A stretch of 64,000 nt of DNA, taken from the NCBI GenBank assembly GCA_948470475.1, contig OX419337.1:28249372-28313371 (forward strand). The letters are read 5' to 3'. Shown piece after piece: positions 20,753 to 34,486 of this stretch (position 1 is its first letter; every line of letters starts with the position of its first letter). The notes under the pieces were generated by a model that searched no databases, was not told the origin of the DNA, and saw only the letters and a program-made list of their open reading frames with translations. A program made the translations under genes and the position numbers. Source of the DNA: Galaxea fascicularis (Eukaryota; Cnidaria; Anthozoa; Scleractinia; Euphylliidae).

Positions 20753-23426
20753 TTAGACAGTATAGGGTTGTGATCCCTGTACCTAACGACCAACTTGGAA
20801 GGCCAGTTGGTCGGTTAAAGTCAGGCCTCTGCTCTTAGACTGGTCCAGCGGCACTGTTAGGAGACGATGCTCGAGTCGGTATAACTCAAGGGGTCACTGA
20901 GACACTTAAGCCTCTCCCCTCCCCCGACTACGACAAAATGAAAACTGATCATGAGTGTAAAATTGCTGAGCTCTGGAACGAGGAGGGCACTGAGTTGTAC
21001 CCAGACTCCAAGCAATCGCCTCACCTTACAAAAGCCTAGCTTTTATTTGCCACTCCCGGAAAAAGTACGCGAAACAATATCTTGGTGAATGCGGAGTTTT
21101 CCAACTCCAGAGTTCTTTAAGTTCTTCCTCAGGGTGCGAAAACACTATCCAATGTACAAAGTCTACAAAGTACATAAATGTACGTACTGTTTCTATTGTT
21201 GGAATTACACTCATAAAATCACTCGGGTTCGATTTGTGATTTCCGAGTTGTATTTCGCAATATCCCAACTAAATCAAGGCAACTCGAACTTTCGCTTCGG
21301 TTCTCAAGAAGCTGTATTTTTCTTGGCAGACTTATGTAAGGGTCAAGTCTGATCCGATTATTTTGTACGCATTTTTTTTTTTTCGAAATTTGTTACACGA
21401 AATATTTCATTACATAGATTACTAACTTATATTCGTTCTTTTTTGTCAATGTGCTATAAATTTCCGTCGAGTGTGATAAGATCTTTTTGTGTACAACCCG
21501 CGATACATTTCGGTATATTGTTCGTGTAGAAATGATCCCCTTGAAATATTGCGTTCTGAGAACTAGCAATAATTTTAAACATTTTCACCCCAAAAACAGC
21601 AATTAGCAGAACACGTCCAGCCCTTCAGGCACCTAAGCCACCATAAAAAGTTCCTTTTGTCCTCTTTGTTGTTTATTGGCATTGAAAATGAGTTCCTTTT
21701 TTCTTTGCACTTTGCTCTCGTTCTATTGTTTTTTCATAACTGTAGGCGGAGACTCCCTTTTGGGTATTTTATTGTAATGAATTCAGTTGCACTTCTTGAA
21801 ACAAGAGAAGGCAAATTTGAAAGACAAAAGTTTTACTGTTTTACCGTAATTATGACCGGGCTGCCCTGCTGTTGTCGTGGAAAGCACCTATAATCTTTTT
21901 AAGATTAAAAACGTAAACAAGCCAAGGTCGAAGTAAAACGAACATTCTCGGTTGAAAGCGAATCTCTCGTTGTGGAGGTAATGGACAATTTAAAAGCGAC
22001 ATCATTAATAACAGCTGAGTATAAGCTCTTGAATAAAAAACCACATCAACTTCGCGTGGTTGCTGGCATTGTCCAAGGTCGCTGGCGTAGAACTTTATAT
22101 TTACCGTTTCACTGATTTTAATTTGAGTGTTTACTTTTATTCAGTCTGTTATCAAAGCACAGAGATGTTAAATTTTGTTCACTATCGTGAGTTAACCTAA
22201 AATTACATGCACAGCCGATTATGGACGACACATTTGCATCTTTACACAGAATTAAGTTTCCAAGGTAGGTCACCTTTGAATTCATCGTGAGAATCATGTA
22301 CGCGATCTAAATAAAAAACACAAGAGACACTTTTCAATCAAATGATGGAACGATATTGGAATTAACGATTGAAAATAAAATCTCAGCGAGTTGGAAACAT
22401 CTTATTTTTGAGGTTTTTCAGGGCAGCGCTTAAGCATGAATTCGAAAACACAGTGTATGAAATTTTTCTGTTTTGTGGTTGATCGTGTCAATTGAAGCAA
22501 GGCACTAGCCATCGAAACATGTCGCAGAGGCTCGTTAAGTGCTTGCAAATGGCCTCGCACTTTTCATTAGCGTCACAAACGTTGTCAGTTTATAAAACAT
22601 TAGTTATCGCATCTTTGGTCTCCTCCCAGTATGACAGTTTCCGTGATAACAATAGCAGTTTAGGTTGCGGTCGAAACGCTGTAGATTTAGTCTCCATAAA
22701 TATTATGTATAAATACGCCTTTTAATCGATTCCTTGGAATTCCACGGTTTGAAAAAATTGTTTGTGCTGAGCTTTTTAAAAGCTCTGAGACTTGCAATTA
22801 TTTAATTTGATGTGATATTGTGTGGCGCGCACAGAGGGTCCTTATCGTTGGCCGCTGTCTTGACTCTTTTGTTCGGCTGTCAACGGTTTGCTATCACGGT
22901 GTGTTAATGGCGTAGAGGCGTGAGATATAGGACGTGTGAGAAAAGATATGCAGATCTAGAAATATCTGGCCAATAATCCGTGAGCAAATATTTGTTAAGC
23001 TTAAGCCTTGAAATATTTGCATTCTGTTTGGTGGGCAAACATCCCACACCACTCCAAGTAAGGCAGCGCCAAGCGGCTTATGGCAGATCAAACGCCGCCT
23101 AAGTAGAACGCCAAGGTAAAACAACAGATCTTTTGTGCAGCTTCGCCACAAAGGCAGATGAACTCAAGAGAATAGGGTTGATGAAGCGCTAATTTCCAAG
23201 GAATTGCGTTTCTTTCGCTAATGGCTTGGGCTTAAAAGTTCCATTCACTGATGTGCGAATTACATGCCATAGTTCACTAATGAGAGGGGCTCGCTTCCTG
23301 ATTGGTTCCCGTTTGAATCTGTCAATATTGCTAATCTAATGACAAGGGCTGACATGCAATCGTCTAAATTCTGACAAAACACCTCGCTAACGCCAGGATG
23401 AAATCACTTTCAAGATAACCACCGTA
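20753..23426. other. Intergenic region upstream of the Frizzled 5/8-like gene
   Basis: No supported gene. It must include the promoter and 5' UTR of the Frizzled at 23427, but I see no clear TATA box. A single TCF/LEF-like word, ATCAAAG, lies at about 22151; one such word is expected by chance. Confidence 0.4.
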
Positions 23427-25058
23427 ATGGCAGTAACACACACTGGCGTGCTGAGGTTTTTTTTTCTTTTTAGTGTGTTCTACGTCGTTTTTTCCAAAGA
23501 AAAGAAATGCGAAAAGATCAAGATACCTATGTGCCAAAGTATTGGCTACAATTTAACTTACATGCCCAACATGTTTAACCACGATACTCAGGAAGAGGCA
23601 GCCTTGGAAGTCCATCAGTTCTGGCCGCTAGTCGAGATTAAGTGCTCACCCGATCTTAAGTTTTTTCTCTGCTCAATGTACGCTCCAATGTGTCAGCCAA
23701 ATTTCAAGGACGAAGTCCCTCCGTGTAGGTCAATATGCGAGAGAGCGAGGACGGGCTGTGCGCCTCTCATGCGACAGTATGGCTTTTCATGGCCCGAGAG
23801 AATGAAATGCGAAAACTTTCCTGAACTCGGGGGCGAGAAGATTTGCATGGGCCGTAACGCAACCGAAACGAACAAAACGTCAACAACAGCGCGACCGCGA
23901 AAATTTCATTCCGGTTCACCAACAGTCAGTGCTCAAGGGATACAACTAGCAAATTGCTGCTCATGTAGGGCACCATTCGTATCGGTCATTGGGACCAAAG
24001 GAAAACCCAGTTTGCGGGACATTTCGACGGGGGGTGTACAAGGCTGTGTGATGGCTTGCAACAGAACATATTTTTCACAAGATCAGGAAAACTTCGCGTC
24101 GTTTTGGATCGGCCTGTGGGCTGTGCTGTGTTTCATCTCTACCCTCGTAACCTCGCTGACGTTTCTAATCGACATGCAACGCTTCCGATATCCTGAGCGA
24201 CCGATCATCTTTCTCTCATTCTGCTACTGTTTCGTGGCGATAGGTTATATCATTCGGTTCGTGGCAGGATACAAAACTGTCGCCTGCGATTCGGATGGTT
24301 TGATGCGGTACGAAACATCGGGACCTGCCTCGTGCACCATCGTGTTTTTACTGATCTATTTCTTTGGCATGGCCTCGTCTCTCTGGTGGGTCATTCTCTC
24401 GTTCACCTGGTTTCTATCCGCGGGGATGAAGTGGTCAACAGAAGCCATCACCAACTATTCGCAATACTTTCATGTGGCAGCTTGGCTTGTTCCTGCCATC
24501 CAAACAATCGCTGTACTAGCAATGTCCACTGTTGATGGCGATCCCGTTAGCGGTATCTGCTTTGTGGGGAATCATAATCTCCAGAGCCTGATGGTGTTTG
24601 TAGTGGTACCGTTGCTCGTGTACCTTGTGTTTGGGACATCATTCCTGATAGCCGGCTTTTACTCATTGGTTCGCATTCGGGAAGTTTTACGTATGCAGAC
24701 TGATAAACTCATTAAGACTGATAAACTTGAAAAGCTTATGATTCGAATTGGAGTTTTCTCTGTTCTGTACACTGTCCCTGCCACTATAGTAGTGGCCTGT
24801 TACTTTTACGAATTTGTGAATAGAGAGAGCTGGGAAAGATCCGTGGTATGTGCCGAGTGCGGCGGAAACGAAGTTCGGCCGGACCATTCGGTGTTTATTA
24901 TAAAGTATTTTATGGCGTTAGTTGTCGGAATAACGTCGGGATTTTGGATCTGGTCTGGTAAGACAATTGAATCATGGAAAAGATTCTGCTTTCGACTGTC
25001 AGGTAGGCCACAGATAAGGAGAGAAAAAGTACCGAAGACATTAACAGCGACTGTTTGA
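23427..25058 (+). CDS. FZD5/8-like: Frizzled receptor, 5/8-like, intronless
   Basis: Seven-pass plasma-membrane Wnt receptor, 543 residues, single exon, ATG 23427. Hydrophobic signal peptide (residues about 8-23), then a cysteine-rich Wnt-binding domain (about 28-140) with IPMCQSIGYNLTYMPNMFNH, EVHQFWPLVEIKCSPDL, FFLCSMYAPMC and MRQYGFSWPERMKC. These match the FZD5/8 subfamily more closely than FZD1/2/7. A linker of about 60 residues leads to TM1 (ASFWIGLWAVLCFISTLV), and the usual Frizzled TM landmarks follow ([48 protein letters not shown]). The KTxxxW Dishevelled-binding motif is KTIESW at 512-517, with a short basic tail. Single-exon structure is common in FZD5/8. Intact. Confidence 0.95.
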   Translation: MAVTHTGVLRFFFLFSVFYVVFSKEKKCEKIKIPMCQSIGYNLTYMPNMFNHDTQEEAALEVHQFWPLVEIKCSPDLKFFLCSMYAPMCQPNFKDEVPPCRSICERARTGCAPLMRQYGFSWPERMKCENFPELGGEKICMGRNATETNKTSTTARPRKFHSGSPTVSAQGIQLANCCSCRAPFVSVIGTKGKPSLRDISTGGVQGCVMACNRTYFSQDQENFASFWIGLWAVLCFISTLVTSLTFLIDMQRFRYPERPIIFLSFCYCFVAIGYIIRFVAGYKTVACDSDGLMRYETSGPASCTIVFLLIYFFGMASSLWWVILSFTWFLSAGMKWSTEAITNYSQYFHVAAWLVPAIQTIAVLAMSTVDGDPVSGICFVGNHNLQSLMVFVVVPLLVYLVFGTSFLIAGFYSLVRIREVLRMQTDKLIKTDKLEKLMIRIGVFSVLYTVPATIVVACYFYEFVNRESWERSVVCAECGGNEVRPDHSVFIIKYFMALVVGITSGFWIWSGKTIESWKRFCFRLSGRPQIRREKVPKTLTATV

Positions 25059-28000
25059 ACAAGATCACTCGGTGTTTGTTTTAATCAAAAATATTTAATT
25101 CTTGCCAGCCCACTCGCACGGCTTATAAAGCCCTTTTGAATGCATAATATCAGATTATTGGGGCAGTGAAGTGCAGAATATGTCAAACATTCACAGAACA
25201 TTCAGCGCAACTGCCAAACGAGTACAGACACAGCGCCTAATCCTTTCCGGTTTGGTGCAACTGTATAAAATACAGCTATTGACTCAAAAAATCAACCACG
25301 CTACACCATCGGTTTAAACATTCATAAGACGCAAGTGAAATTTGCATAAACTAATGGATTAGTTCCTTATACAGGCTTCTAGGCGAATGCGTCGTTATTC
25401 ATACAACGAAAAGCTTTTAAAGGAAACGTTTTTCTTATCGTTGTGCCGTCTGGTTGAAATCTAAAACATCTGCAGTTTTCACATCAGCCTTTTTAGACTC
25501 GAACAGCTGATCGGCTACTAGGCAAACCTGAAAATAGTTTTTGTAGATACTTATTCAGCGTTGGCAATCTTTGAATAGTCTAATTATAGTGTTAATTAAA
25601 GGTCCCAGGAGAGAAAACCAGCCCAGGGCTATTAACACCGCATCCATCAACAATACAAGGCCACATTTGCCATAGAAGTAAACAGAACTCGTTCGGAAAA
25701 GATATTATTTTTAGCATCTTTTATCGCAAACAAGTCGTGCAAACCGTCTGTGTTTGTTGAAGGGTTAAATTTAAGATAATTTACATTCCAGTTGACATTA
25801 AGTAAGAAACATTTCTCTTGTACAACGTATTTGTTTGCCTAGTTGTCTAGCGGTGCACCTTAATTAAAATCCCGTCGATTCAGATTTTTAGCAAGTATTT
25901 CATACTGCATTCAGAAGCGTTTAATTCATGGTCTGGATGCGAACATTGAAGCAATTAGTGAATTGGTGTCTCGGTCGTCCATCTTTTTTCTTGACACATG
26001 ACAAAGCACTTAACGAACTAAGAAAACAAAAGGTTGGGTTGCGGTGGAAAGTCCAACCCACTAATTAGCACCGTACAACCCAACGCATCAATTCTATAAC
26101 ACACTGACTGATCTGCGTCTCGTTTTGTCATCTCGATAAAGAAATGAACCTGCCAAACAAACTTCTAGATTGATTTTCTGAACAGTTTCTCGCGCAGTTA
26201 CCTTGTTGTTGTTTATCGAAGGTTGTATTTTATGTTGCTCTTCAAACAAAACCTCTAAAGTGATAAAGCTTCCCTTGAGATATTTGCTTGTCAGAAGGGC
26301 GAACTTGTCGTTCATAGTTAATGAAGCTCCATCGACGGTTTGTGTCCTTTAGGGAAGGAAAGTTTAAGACGTGGTGACGTTTTGGGAAAATGGAACTAGT
26401 TTTCTTTGATTTTTAGCGAGTTTAATTATTGTACGTGACCTGAATACAACGGAAGCTGCACTTATCTACTACCCTCAAAACGTGTGATATTCTTGGCTGT
26501 GAAAGGGGAAATAAGTAAATATGCGGCCAGTTATTAACATTTGTTTAGCCAAAGTGCAAAGATGTGATGGATTGAAAGTGAAATAGTAGAATCTGTCACG
26601 ATGTAGTATTTGATAACAACTCTTGAACAAATGATTTCGAGGACCCTTTTTGTACGTGGTCAGTTGACAGCCAAGTTAAGCGCAAATTTATGCGGTAGAC
26701 ATGATGTCGTATATTTGGTTTCCTTCCTCTATCGCTCATCTTATTCCCTATACGCATTTCATTTAAAACTTTTACTGTGATCACTCAAAATATGTCGTTT
26801 CCTTCTAGTTTTGTAAGATAGGACAGAATTAGGTGGCATTTTTTGCGCTGAGAATTTATCAAAGAGAATCTTCTTTCTAGACTACCAATATACCGCACTT
26901 AACATTCTGCCGACAGTGGCCAAAGAAGGAGAGCTTTTTCAAGACCGCATTTTATCGAGTATAGTTTTTCAGTCTCCGCTTTCTCCACACGCTGGTTCCA
27001 ATCTCATTAAAGTACCGCCAAGCTAAGCAGCTTTTTCCGACCAGGTATTAAGACCATATAGATGGCGAAGAGACACGCAATCAGGCTATGTTCTCCAGCC
27101 GCGACTATCGAATTCAAAATTTTGCTGTGGACTTGACCACTTCAAATTGCATATAAAGAGGTTACTTAAGCACAAAAACAATGTGTTTTATGTAGCGAAA
27201 GCATTTGGAAATGGAATCGTGATGGAGCAGTAAACAATCCCCTATGCTATTAAATCAAAGAAAGATAAAGTTGGAGAGCGGATTTAAAACTCTTACAACT
27301 AAGACTGGCTAATTCTGTCAGATATGTCTACCATGGTATTAAATGCGTTTCAGTTCAGCTGAGAGGTCACATCTGAGTGTTGCCAGCCAAAGAAATATTA
27401 TTTTTTGACTCTTTATTTATTAGCACTGGTCAGCATCTCTGAATTCGCACTGAAATGAGTTTTTGAAAATCTAGCAGTAAATTGCGTAGCTCACTTGATC
27501 GGCATTTTTTTACTGGTCACGTTGTTCTTGGTAAGACAGAAATTTTTGCTGTTTGGTAAGTTTGGCAGAAAGTAAATATATCAAGTAATTGTTTAAGCGA
27601 GCTTTGGCAAAGAATATCAGGATTATGAAAGTGAACCATTCACCCGACCCTGATTTTAGTAACCTCAGCTTACTGACAGAAAGTTACGTCGAGAACAATT
27701 AACGCTTTAAGTTCTGACATCAATATGCATATTCTCTTAACTGGTGTTCTCGCATCTCTCATAGTACCAGATAAGAGAATTTGGTTAAACATCAAGACAT
27801 TTTTGATGATCATTTTCTTTATTCTCATAACCTGTGTGTTAGCTACAATGGGGAAACTGAAAGGAGATAGTAGGCTCTGGTCATTGTGATACCAGGACGT
27901 TGTTACTACCTGCACAACAGCAAGAACTAGTTGTTGTTGTAGTATTGTCTCATACAGTATTAACCTTTTGATCAGGTTTTGTTTTCGTTTCCTTTTTCAA

Positions 28001-28418
28001 GCCCTTTTCTGTGAAACAACTGACAGAGAGAGCAAATAAAATCCTTCATAAAGTTACGCCAAATCGATGGTCAACCGATTGGACAATAATATTTGAGTCG
28101 ATATTCGAGTCCTAAGGGGTTAAAAATCACATTTCACAGACCAGTTTCCAAGTGGTAAAAAAGACTTTATTTACCCCCAAAGCAGCAGAAACTCGGACAC
28201 TCGTTTGAGAGAGGCCATGCAGGGCCGTGAAATATGACCGGAATAAATGAAATTTATTAAACCCGGTATGAAATGTTCACATTTGTCACGGGTAATATAA
28301 ATGAAAATGAGTCCTGAATTTCACCTGCCGCATGACACAGTGTTATCGTATACAAGTATACAAGATTATTTTCCTGTTTCCTTTTCATGATGTACCCCCT
28401 TACGTATTGAATAAGCTT
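25059..28418. other. Gene-free region after the first Frizzled
   Basis: Probably begins with the Frizzled 3' UTR. I find no convincing exons, RNA genes or transposon ends. The small ORFs (for example 26094-26315 and 27670-27915 on the minus strand) have no recognisable domain. Confidence 0.4.
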
Positions 28419-29031
28419 GAAGTGCCCCTAACGCTTGAACTTGTTTCCTTTTGGTAGACTTCCATATCTTTCAAAAACTCATTTTCGAAAAAAAAAATTC
28501 AAAAATATTGAATTCTGATTTTTTTTTTACGAGCGCTTGAGGTTACAGAAATTTTTAATTTTTTACGCGCTATAACCCCCACTAGACAAATTATTGTCTC
28601 GTAGGCTCATTAGGAACGAGCCAATGAGAAGCGTCCGATATTTGACACTTTTTTTTAGCTGTGACGTAAGAAAAGGACACCATTCCAAAGCACGAAGCAT
28701 TGAAAGTATAGTGCGATTTTGATTATTTGTAAAGCATTTTTCAACCATTTTCTCCGTTTAACAAAAATTATTGACGCGAATCTTCACATATTCCAGCATC
28801 TCAAGCTTCCACGATGTCCTTTTCTTACGTCACGCACCATATATGGACACATTTGGCCGAGTGGGAAACTAATGCGAACGATAGGTGAAATTATGGTCAA
28901 GACTGCCTTCACTTTTAGCGCCCGTAAAAAAACCAGGATTCAATATTTTTGAAACTTTTTTTCGAAAACGAGTTCTTGAAAGATATGGAAATATACCAAA
29001 AGAAAACAAATTCAAAGCTTAGGGGCACTTT
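28419..29031. mobile_element. Inverted-repeat element, about 610 bp
   Basis: The ends AAGTGCCCCTAACGCTTGAA and its inverse (29012-29031, ending TTAGGGGCACTT) open arms of about 120 bp. These include the inverted TCTTTCAAAAACTCATTTTCG blocks. The interior has a second inverted pair around TTACGTCAC/GTGACGTAA. No coding capacity. Confidence 0.65.
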
Positions 29032-32000
29032 AAAGGAGTGATGTCACGAGTTTTAAATAGTACTTTGAAAAGCTGAAATGATATTGGAAGCAAAAACAAC
29101 CCAAAGATAAATGTTTCAGTTTTGTTTAAGATTATTTTATCAATTTATCAAAATTTTAAATGCGCCTGTTTGGCTAAGGGTGGCAAAGATTCATCTTGAT
29201 TGCAAATTGAACCTCACTTGGGCCACTGTTTCCAAGTTCCTCGTCTTGTGATTTGGAAATACTAGCCAGATACATTTAAGGTTGCTTATTCTTTGAGAAA
29301 ATCGCTTGGTATATTTGTGGTGTTCTTGGGGCATTGTGGGTGTGAGCAATGGTACTTGACGGTACTTGGTTTTAATTTGACATCTAAAACATAGAAATCA
29401 CCATGCCAAAACTTGTCAAATGTGTGTTGCCTAAAACTCTTGACCAAGATAATTGGTTTTCTTCATGCCGACTCATTCTTAAGATGATGTACTTTAAATG
29501 AGACGTTGACAACTGACTATGAACAGACTGAGGTGTTTGCAGTCATCTTGGAAACTTTGGCTCCGAGGTACGAGAAGCAAAGAGTGGAATATCCAGGCTA
29601 ATCGACAGAGTATGTCATTCAGAATAAACTAGGAGAAACCGCCATGAACTTGTAAGCGAACGAATAATTACAAGATTTTGCCTATTATAGCAGCGTGTTG
29701 TCAATTTTACTTGTCATTTCCTGTACCTCGCTTCAGTAACAGGTGATTTTGTATTTTTTCGAGGACAACCACAAGTCCCAGTGTTTTATCTCTCTCGTGA
29801 GCTACGCGGCTTTTCATTTGTTTTCTACTGAACATTGGAAATGTGTAAAAAGTGCAAAAATTGTTGCACAGATCGGATTATCCTTCTCAGTAAGCAAAAA
29901 AACACAGCAGTGATGATAAATTCCTGTAGCTGTGAGACCCTTATACGTTCATGGTCATTCGTAAATACATAAATTTGTTTTTCTCCACAAGAATTTCACG
30001 TTTGTTTACTCATCGTTCTAGAACTCTCTAAAGAGCACGCGCAGATCATCTGCCACATTAGATGTTTACTCTTTGGAGACTGGATCCGATCATGTGACTC
30101 CACGGATTGTCTCCTTCTGTAAACAACTCGACTCCTATTCCACAAAGCGGAAACGTTATTTATGAAATGTTTTTGAACAAATGCTATGTCGATGGCTGTT
30201 TTCATTATTTACGGAAGGCCTTTAAAGTGCGGAAGAAGAAGTATGCGTTGACGAAAGTAAATGCTTGTCGCTCTTAAAACAAGCGTGTCAAGGGATGTCT
30301 AAATCTACAACAGACAGGTCGTACACAGGTCAGGCTAATGGTTTTAAAAGAGATACGTTAATTACAACAGTGCGTTCAGTCACGATAGAAGACAGTTAGA
30401 ACACGTTCACAGCTCTCAATGAACTGCAAAAACTGTACTAAGAACAGTCGAACCTCTTTCTGACGCGTCAGCGCCATAACAACAAGTGTGGAGTGTGGAG
30501 GCGTTATGTGAAGATAACATGGGTGGAGTTTCTGAGGAGAGCAGGAGTTACCTCCTTGTTTGGATGGTGACGCGCCAGACACGACAAACAGTTTCGAGTT
30601 GAAGTTCCGGATTATAATAGTGGGAGTGGGAATGTTAACTGTGAAGGTGAATAGTGTTTGGTTCTTGGGACGTAAATAACGCAAAAGTTGTTTTTGGATG
30701 TCGCTTCCCAAAATAGCATTCTCAAGAGTTTGTCAAGTAAGGCGTTGATGAGTTCACTTGACGAATTCCATGCATTGAAAAAAGTGCCATAGACTTCTCT
30801 CTCTCTTTCTCTCTTTCTTTCTCTACAATGTTTCACTGGTCTGCTCTCAAAATTAACACCGTTACTGTTCTCTGTTTCTTCTACAAATCTTTCCTTCGGG
30901 TACATTTTGAAAAATACATTTAATCCTGTTGTCCGTTTTCTCGTCTAAACTGTCAACTCGCTTGCCATACTTATGTCACATTTTACGTACAAGAAGGAAT
31001 CAGTGTTCTGCTCGCAAACAAATTAGCAAGTGAACCAATAAGGGGACACTTCAGTTTAAGCCCCCTCAGTAAAAATGGCTCAAATCTGTTGTTATCCGAT
31101 TAGCTTGGGCGGTGTTGGGATCTCAATTAGATTTTATTGCAACTGTTTCGCTATAGTGACGCAGTACGGCATTCAATGTTGGCTCGCAATGATCATCCGA
31201 TTATACTCTACAAAACGACCGACGTCTGAAATGGAATCCAATAGGACCAAACACTTCAAAATTGGCCAAATGTTTTTCCCAATATTCAGTCGTCAGTGAT
31301 ACGACTGTAGTGTTCTTGAGGGCCAGGGCTGTCAATGAGAGAGTAAGAGAGATAAAGATTTCTGAAGTTTGAATTTCAAAACAAAAATGTCAAGATGCAC
31401 ATTGAATTGGAGTATTACCAATTATTCACCAAAGCAGAGCCGACAGGCAGGGAGTGAAATACATCGGTATTCGTTTTCTCTTAGGTTCAGTTTTACTAAC
31501 TATATCGTAAATTCACGTGAGACTGTTGTTACCTGAAGATCGACCTGAGCTAGAAAACAATCATTAAACAATATGATGTCCTTTGATAAAGTTGACAAAG
31601 CTTTCCTGCAACTTCCGTTGCGAAGAATTAAACGATAAGTCCCTTATCCTGAAAAAAGTCAGACACCAGAGGTATAATCTCTGTTGCACTTTGTTCTCAT
31701 TATCACTTAAATTTTTTAGACAGTTTTCTCTTGACAGCTTCGACAAAGAAATCCACCGGGATGTCAAAGCACTATTCATCGGCATTGAGGGGAAATATTG
31801 TTAGTTTGTTCCCAGCCTATAGCCATGTTGAGTTAGGGACTTTGTTTTGAAGGATAAATTGGCTGAAATAACTCGCGTGTGACTGGATAGCAAGGCCAGT
31901 CCAAGAAGGAGAACAACAAATGATTAATATCCGGTGTTTAAGTGGCCAATCGTGGTCGCCAAAAAACACTGTCCATGGGTCTGGTCTACTGTGAGGTGGT

Positions 32001-34144
32001 ACTTTATAGCGTGCGTGACGACACCCACTACACACAATGAAAAAAAGGTTCAGGATTTCCTGAGAAGATCTATCACTTTAGTCGACTTAGACTGCTAGGC
32101 TTTGGTGTTATCTCTTCCTACGAGGTAGCATCAAGGACGGGAAAGCTCATAGGTTGTAACTCGAGTGGAATAAGTCTTGATATAGTATCCGTGTTGAATG
32201 GGCCGATTAGTTCAAGAAACTGATACTGTAGAATCGGCGCGACGTGGATTGCTTTTGACCTTTTAACCACTCTTGAGACATGCCTCCTTATCTACCCGGC
32301 CTCTGCACTGCTGTGACTGTTGCATTGCAGTCTGTTTCTGGATTTCAACAGTGTGGTGATGAAAACATGAGGTTGAAGCGAGGCCTCGTAAAAAGGCGTC
32401 TTCCCCCTCCCCCCCCCCCAGTCTCCTCGCTTTTTGTATCCTCTCTCCATCCCGCTCGCCTAACCAAAACAGGGACTGTTGTAAGCTAAGCCATGGGTAT
32501 TGGTCATAAAAAAAAAAACACTACGTCAAATGCTCATCCATTTTACGGTTTTTCCAATACTACTTGACCTCGGCAGGCTCCAAGGTCCAGCCGGAAAACC
32601 GCATCAGACTCGTATTAGTTTCTACGTTATAGCGCGTGATATTACTTCTTGTCAGCGTCTCTACATAGAAGCTGCTGGGAATATATTTTTTTTTTAATAA
32701 TTGACCGCGGTTCATAAATAGTCCTGGGAACGAAGCACTGATGCTGTACTCTCGGCTCCAGTTCGAGGTCCTTTCCATGCTTCTCTCTCTCGGTGCGCGG
32801 TTAAGCTAATGTGTGATAAATATTTAGGTAACTTTCTAAGCAGCTGTGAGGTTGCAAACAGGCGAATTACAGTTGTTTGTGAGAAGCTACTGACTTTGTC
32901 AATCAGAGAAAATCATGTCCTTCTGGACTTTGTTCACAGCGAATGGTGTACAAAAACATTGACTGCCTTCGTGCTTGTTAGTTGTTTAGTTGTGCTCGAA
33001 ATTATTTTTCCTGGCGTTTGTTTCCCAAAGCAAATGCAGTACCTACAGCTGTGATCATCCCGTAGGTTGTACAAACATCCCATTGATTTAACCCCCTCCC
33101 CAACTCCAAAAAGAAATAAATAAGAACGATAAAGATAAAAAGGGGAAAACTAGACGTGTTTAACCCCATTAAAGTCTGGTTGACAGACAGCTGATGTCAA
33201 AGCTGATAAAGGAACAATTGGGTGGCCACTGATCAATTTTGAGTTTCTCCAAATATTGTCATAGCAAATATCATGGAAATTTGGAATAGATAATTTTTCG
33301 CTCTCCGACTGATTGGCAAAGACAATCATCAATCAATTTGAGACCTAAACGGTTCTGTCAGCTAGTTTAGTACTGTGCAAAAGGTCTCTAACATTGACCC
33401 TTCGAGCGTTCATTGACAGTAAACGTTAAAGTTGTCCAGACGTGTCACGCCATTGGCACCGATCGTCGATGATGTCGCCGGTCGTGTACCGCAGACCGAT
33501 CGCAGGCCATTACCAGGCTTTAAATTAGGCAGTATGACGCATTAGATACGATCACACAAGCTAATCTGGTACCCAGGTCTCTCACAATCAGCAGTTTCAA
33601 GGTGGTGTATATGCCCTCTCCTATTGATTTCACTCGAGTGCTCAAGAAATCGCTCCTCATTGTGACAGAAGGGGCTGTTACGCAAACTAGAAGTGACTTG
33701 AGTACTCTTAATCACTGTAACAACTGACAAGGCAGTTACATGTCGCAAGTCGCCACTGAAAAATTAAAAACCGGTCAGTCTTTATTTTACACCTGCAGAC
33801 CACACAAAACTGTATCTAACACCTTACACATTCTCCCAAAAGCCTCCACTGCAAGCTATTTCCAGTTCAAGACTGAGAATGGGAATAGGTTTCTCACGAA
33901 AACGAATAATACCAAAATATGAAAATACAAGATAGTCCTTAAGAGTAACAACTCATCGGATTCTTCAACAAGCTCATTAAAGGCTTCGGATTCTTCGGAA
34001 TCTCCACCAAAGAACACAACACTCAAGTCCTCCATCTTGGTTTTGCAAAGTACCGTGCGTGAGAATGGGCAATAGGTTTCGTCGATCGGAATGTGTCGTT
34101 CCATTTTTCAGCGGTTGGTCCTGAGTTCTCTGACCGGTCAGTTT
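29032..34144. other. Gene-free region
   Basis: About 5 kb with no supported gene. A CT-rich stretch lies at 30797-30832 and a C-run at 32410-32419. Open frames at 30376-30711 and 30612-30905 (minus) overlap each other and the CT-rich tract, and show no domain. Confidence 0.4.
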
Positions 34145-34445
34145 TGAATAATGGAAAGCACCCATAAGCTCGACGGAATCGGTGTCGGAAGAATCAGAAC
34201 GTTTCCATTTTCTTCCGACTCCGGTTATGACTCCGTCGCTTATGATCCAATGAAAGCGGAAGAACCAACCAATCACAAAACTTGCTCTCACGCTCTCCGA
34301 TTTCAGTTTGATACCAAAATAGTGCTTGCGACTACGACAGTCTAGTTTTCACGAGATCATAAACGACGGAGTCATAAACGGAATAGCCGTCTGATCATAA
34401 CACTCTTCACTTCTAATTACTCCGACTCTGACGTCAGTGAAAACC
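34145..34445. repeat. Dispersed repeat copy 1 (GACTCCGTCGCTTATGATCC family)
   Basis: Shares AAGCTCGACGGAATCGG, GACTCCGTCGCTTATGATCC and CGGAAGAACCAACCAATCA with 37143-37420. Internal GACTCCG/CGGAGTC words are inverted, as in a foldback element. Confidence 0.55.
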
Positions 34446-34486
34446 AGGCGCAATACAACCAGAAGTCCAGCTTTTCGGAATCGGAT

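Noticed and set aside
22149..22155. TCF/LEF site controlling the Frizzled gene
   Set aside because: A single 7 bp word 1.3 kb upstream is expected by chance.
30376..30905. Overlapping 111- and 97-codon minus-strand frames
   Set aside because: No domain, no splice logic, and one runs through a CT-rich simple repeat.
33977..34345. 104-codon minus and 64-codon plus frames
   Set aside because: They fall largely in a dispersed repeat also present at 37143-37420 and have no recognisable content.
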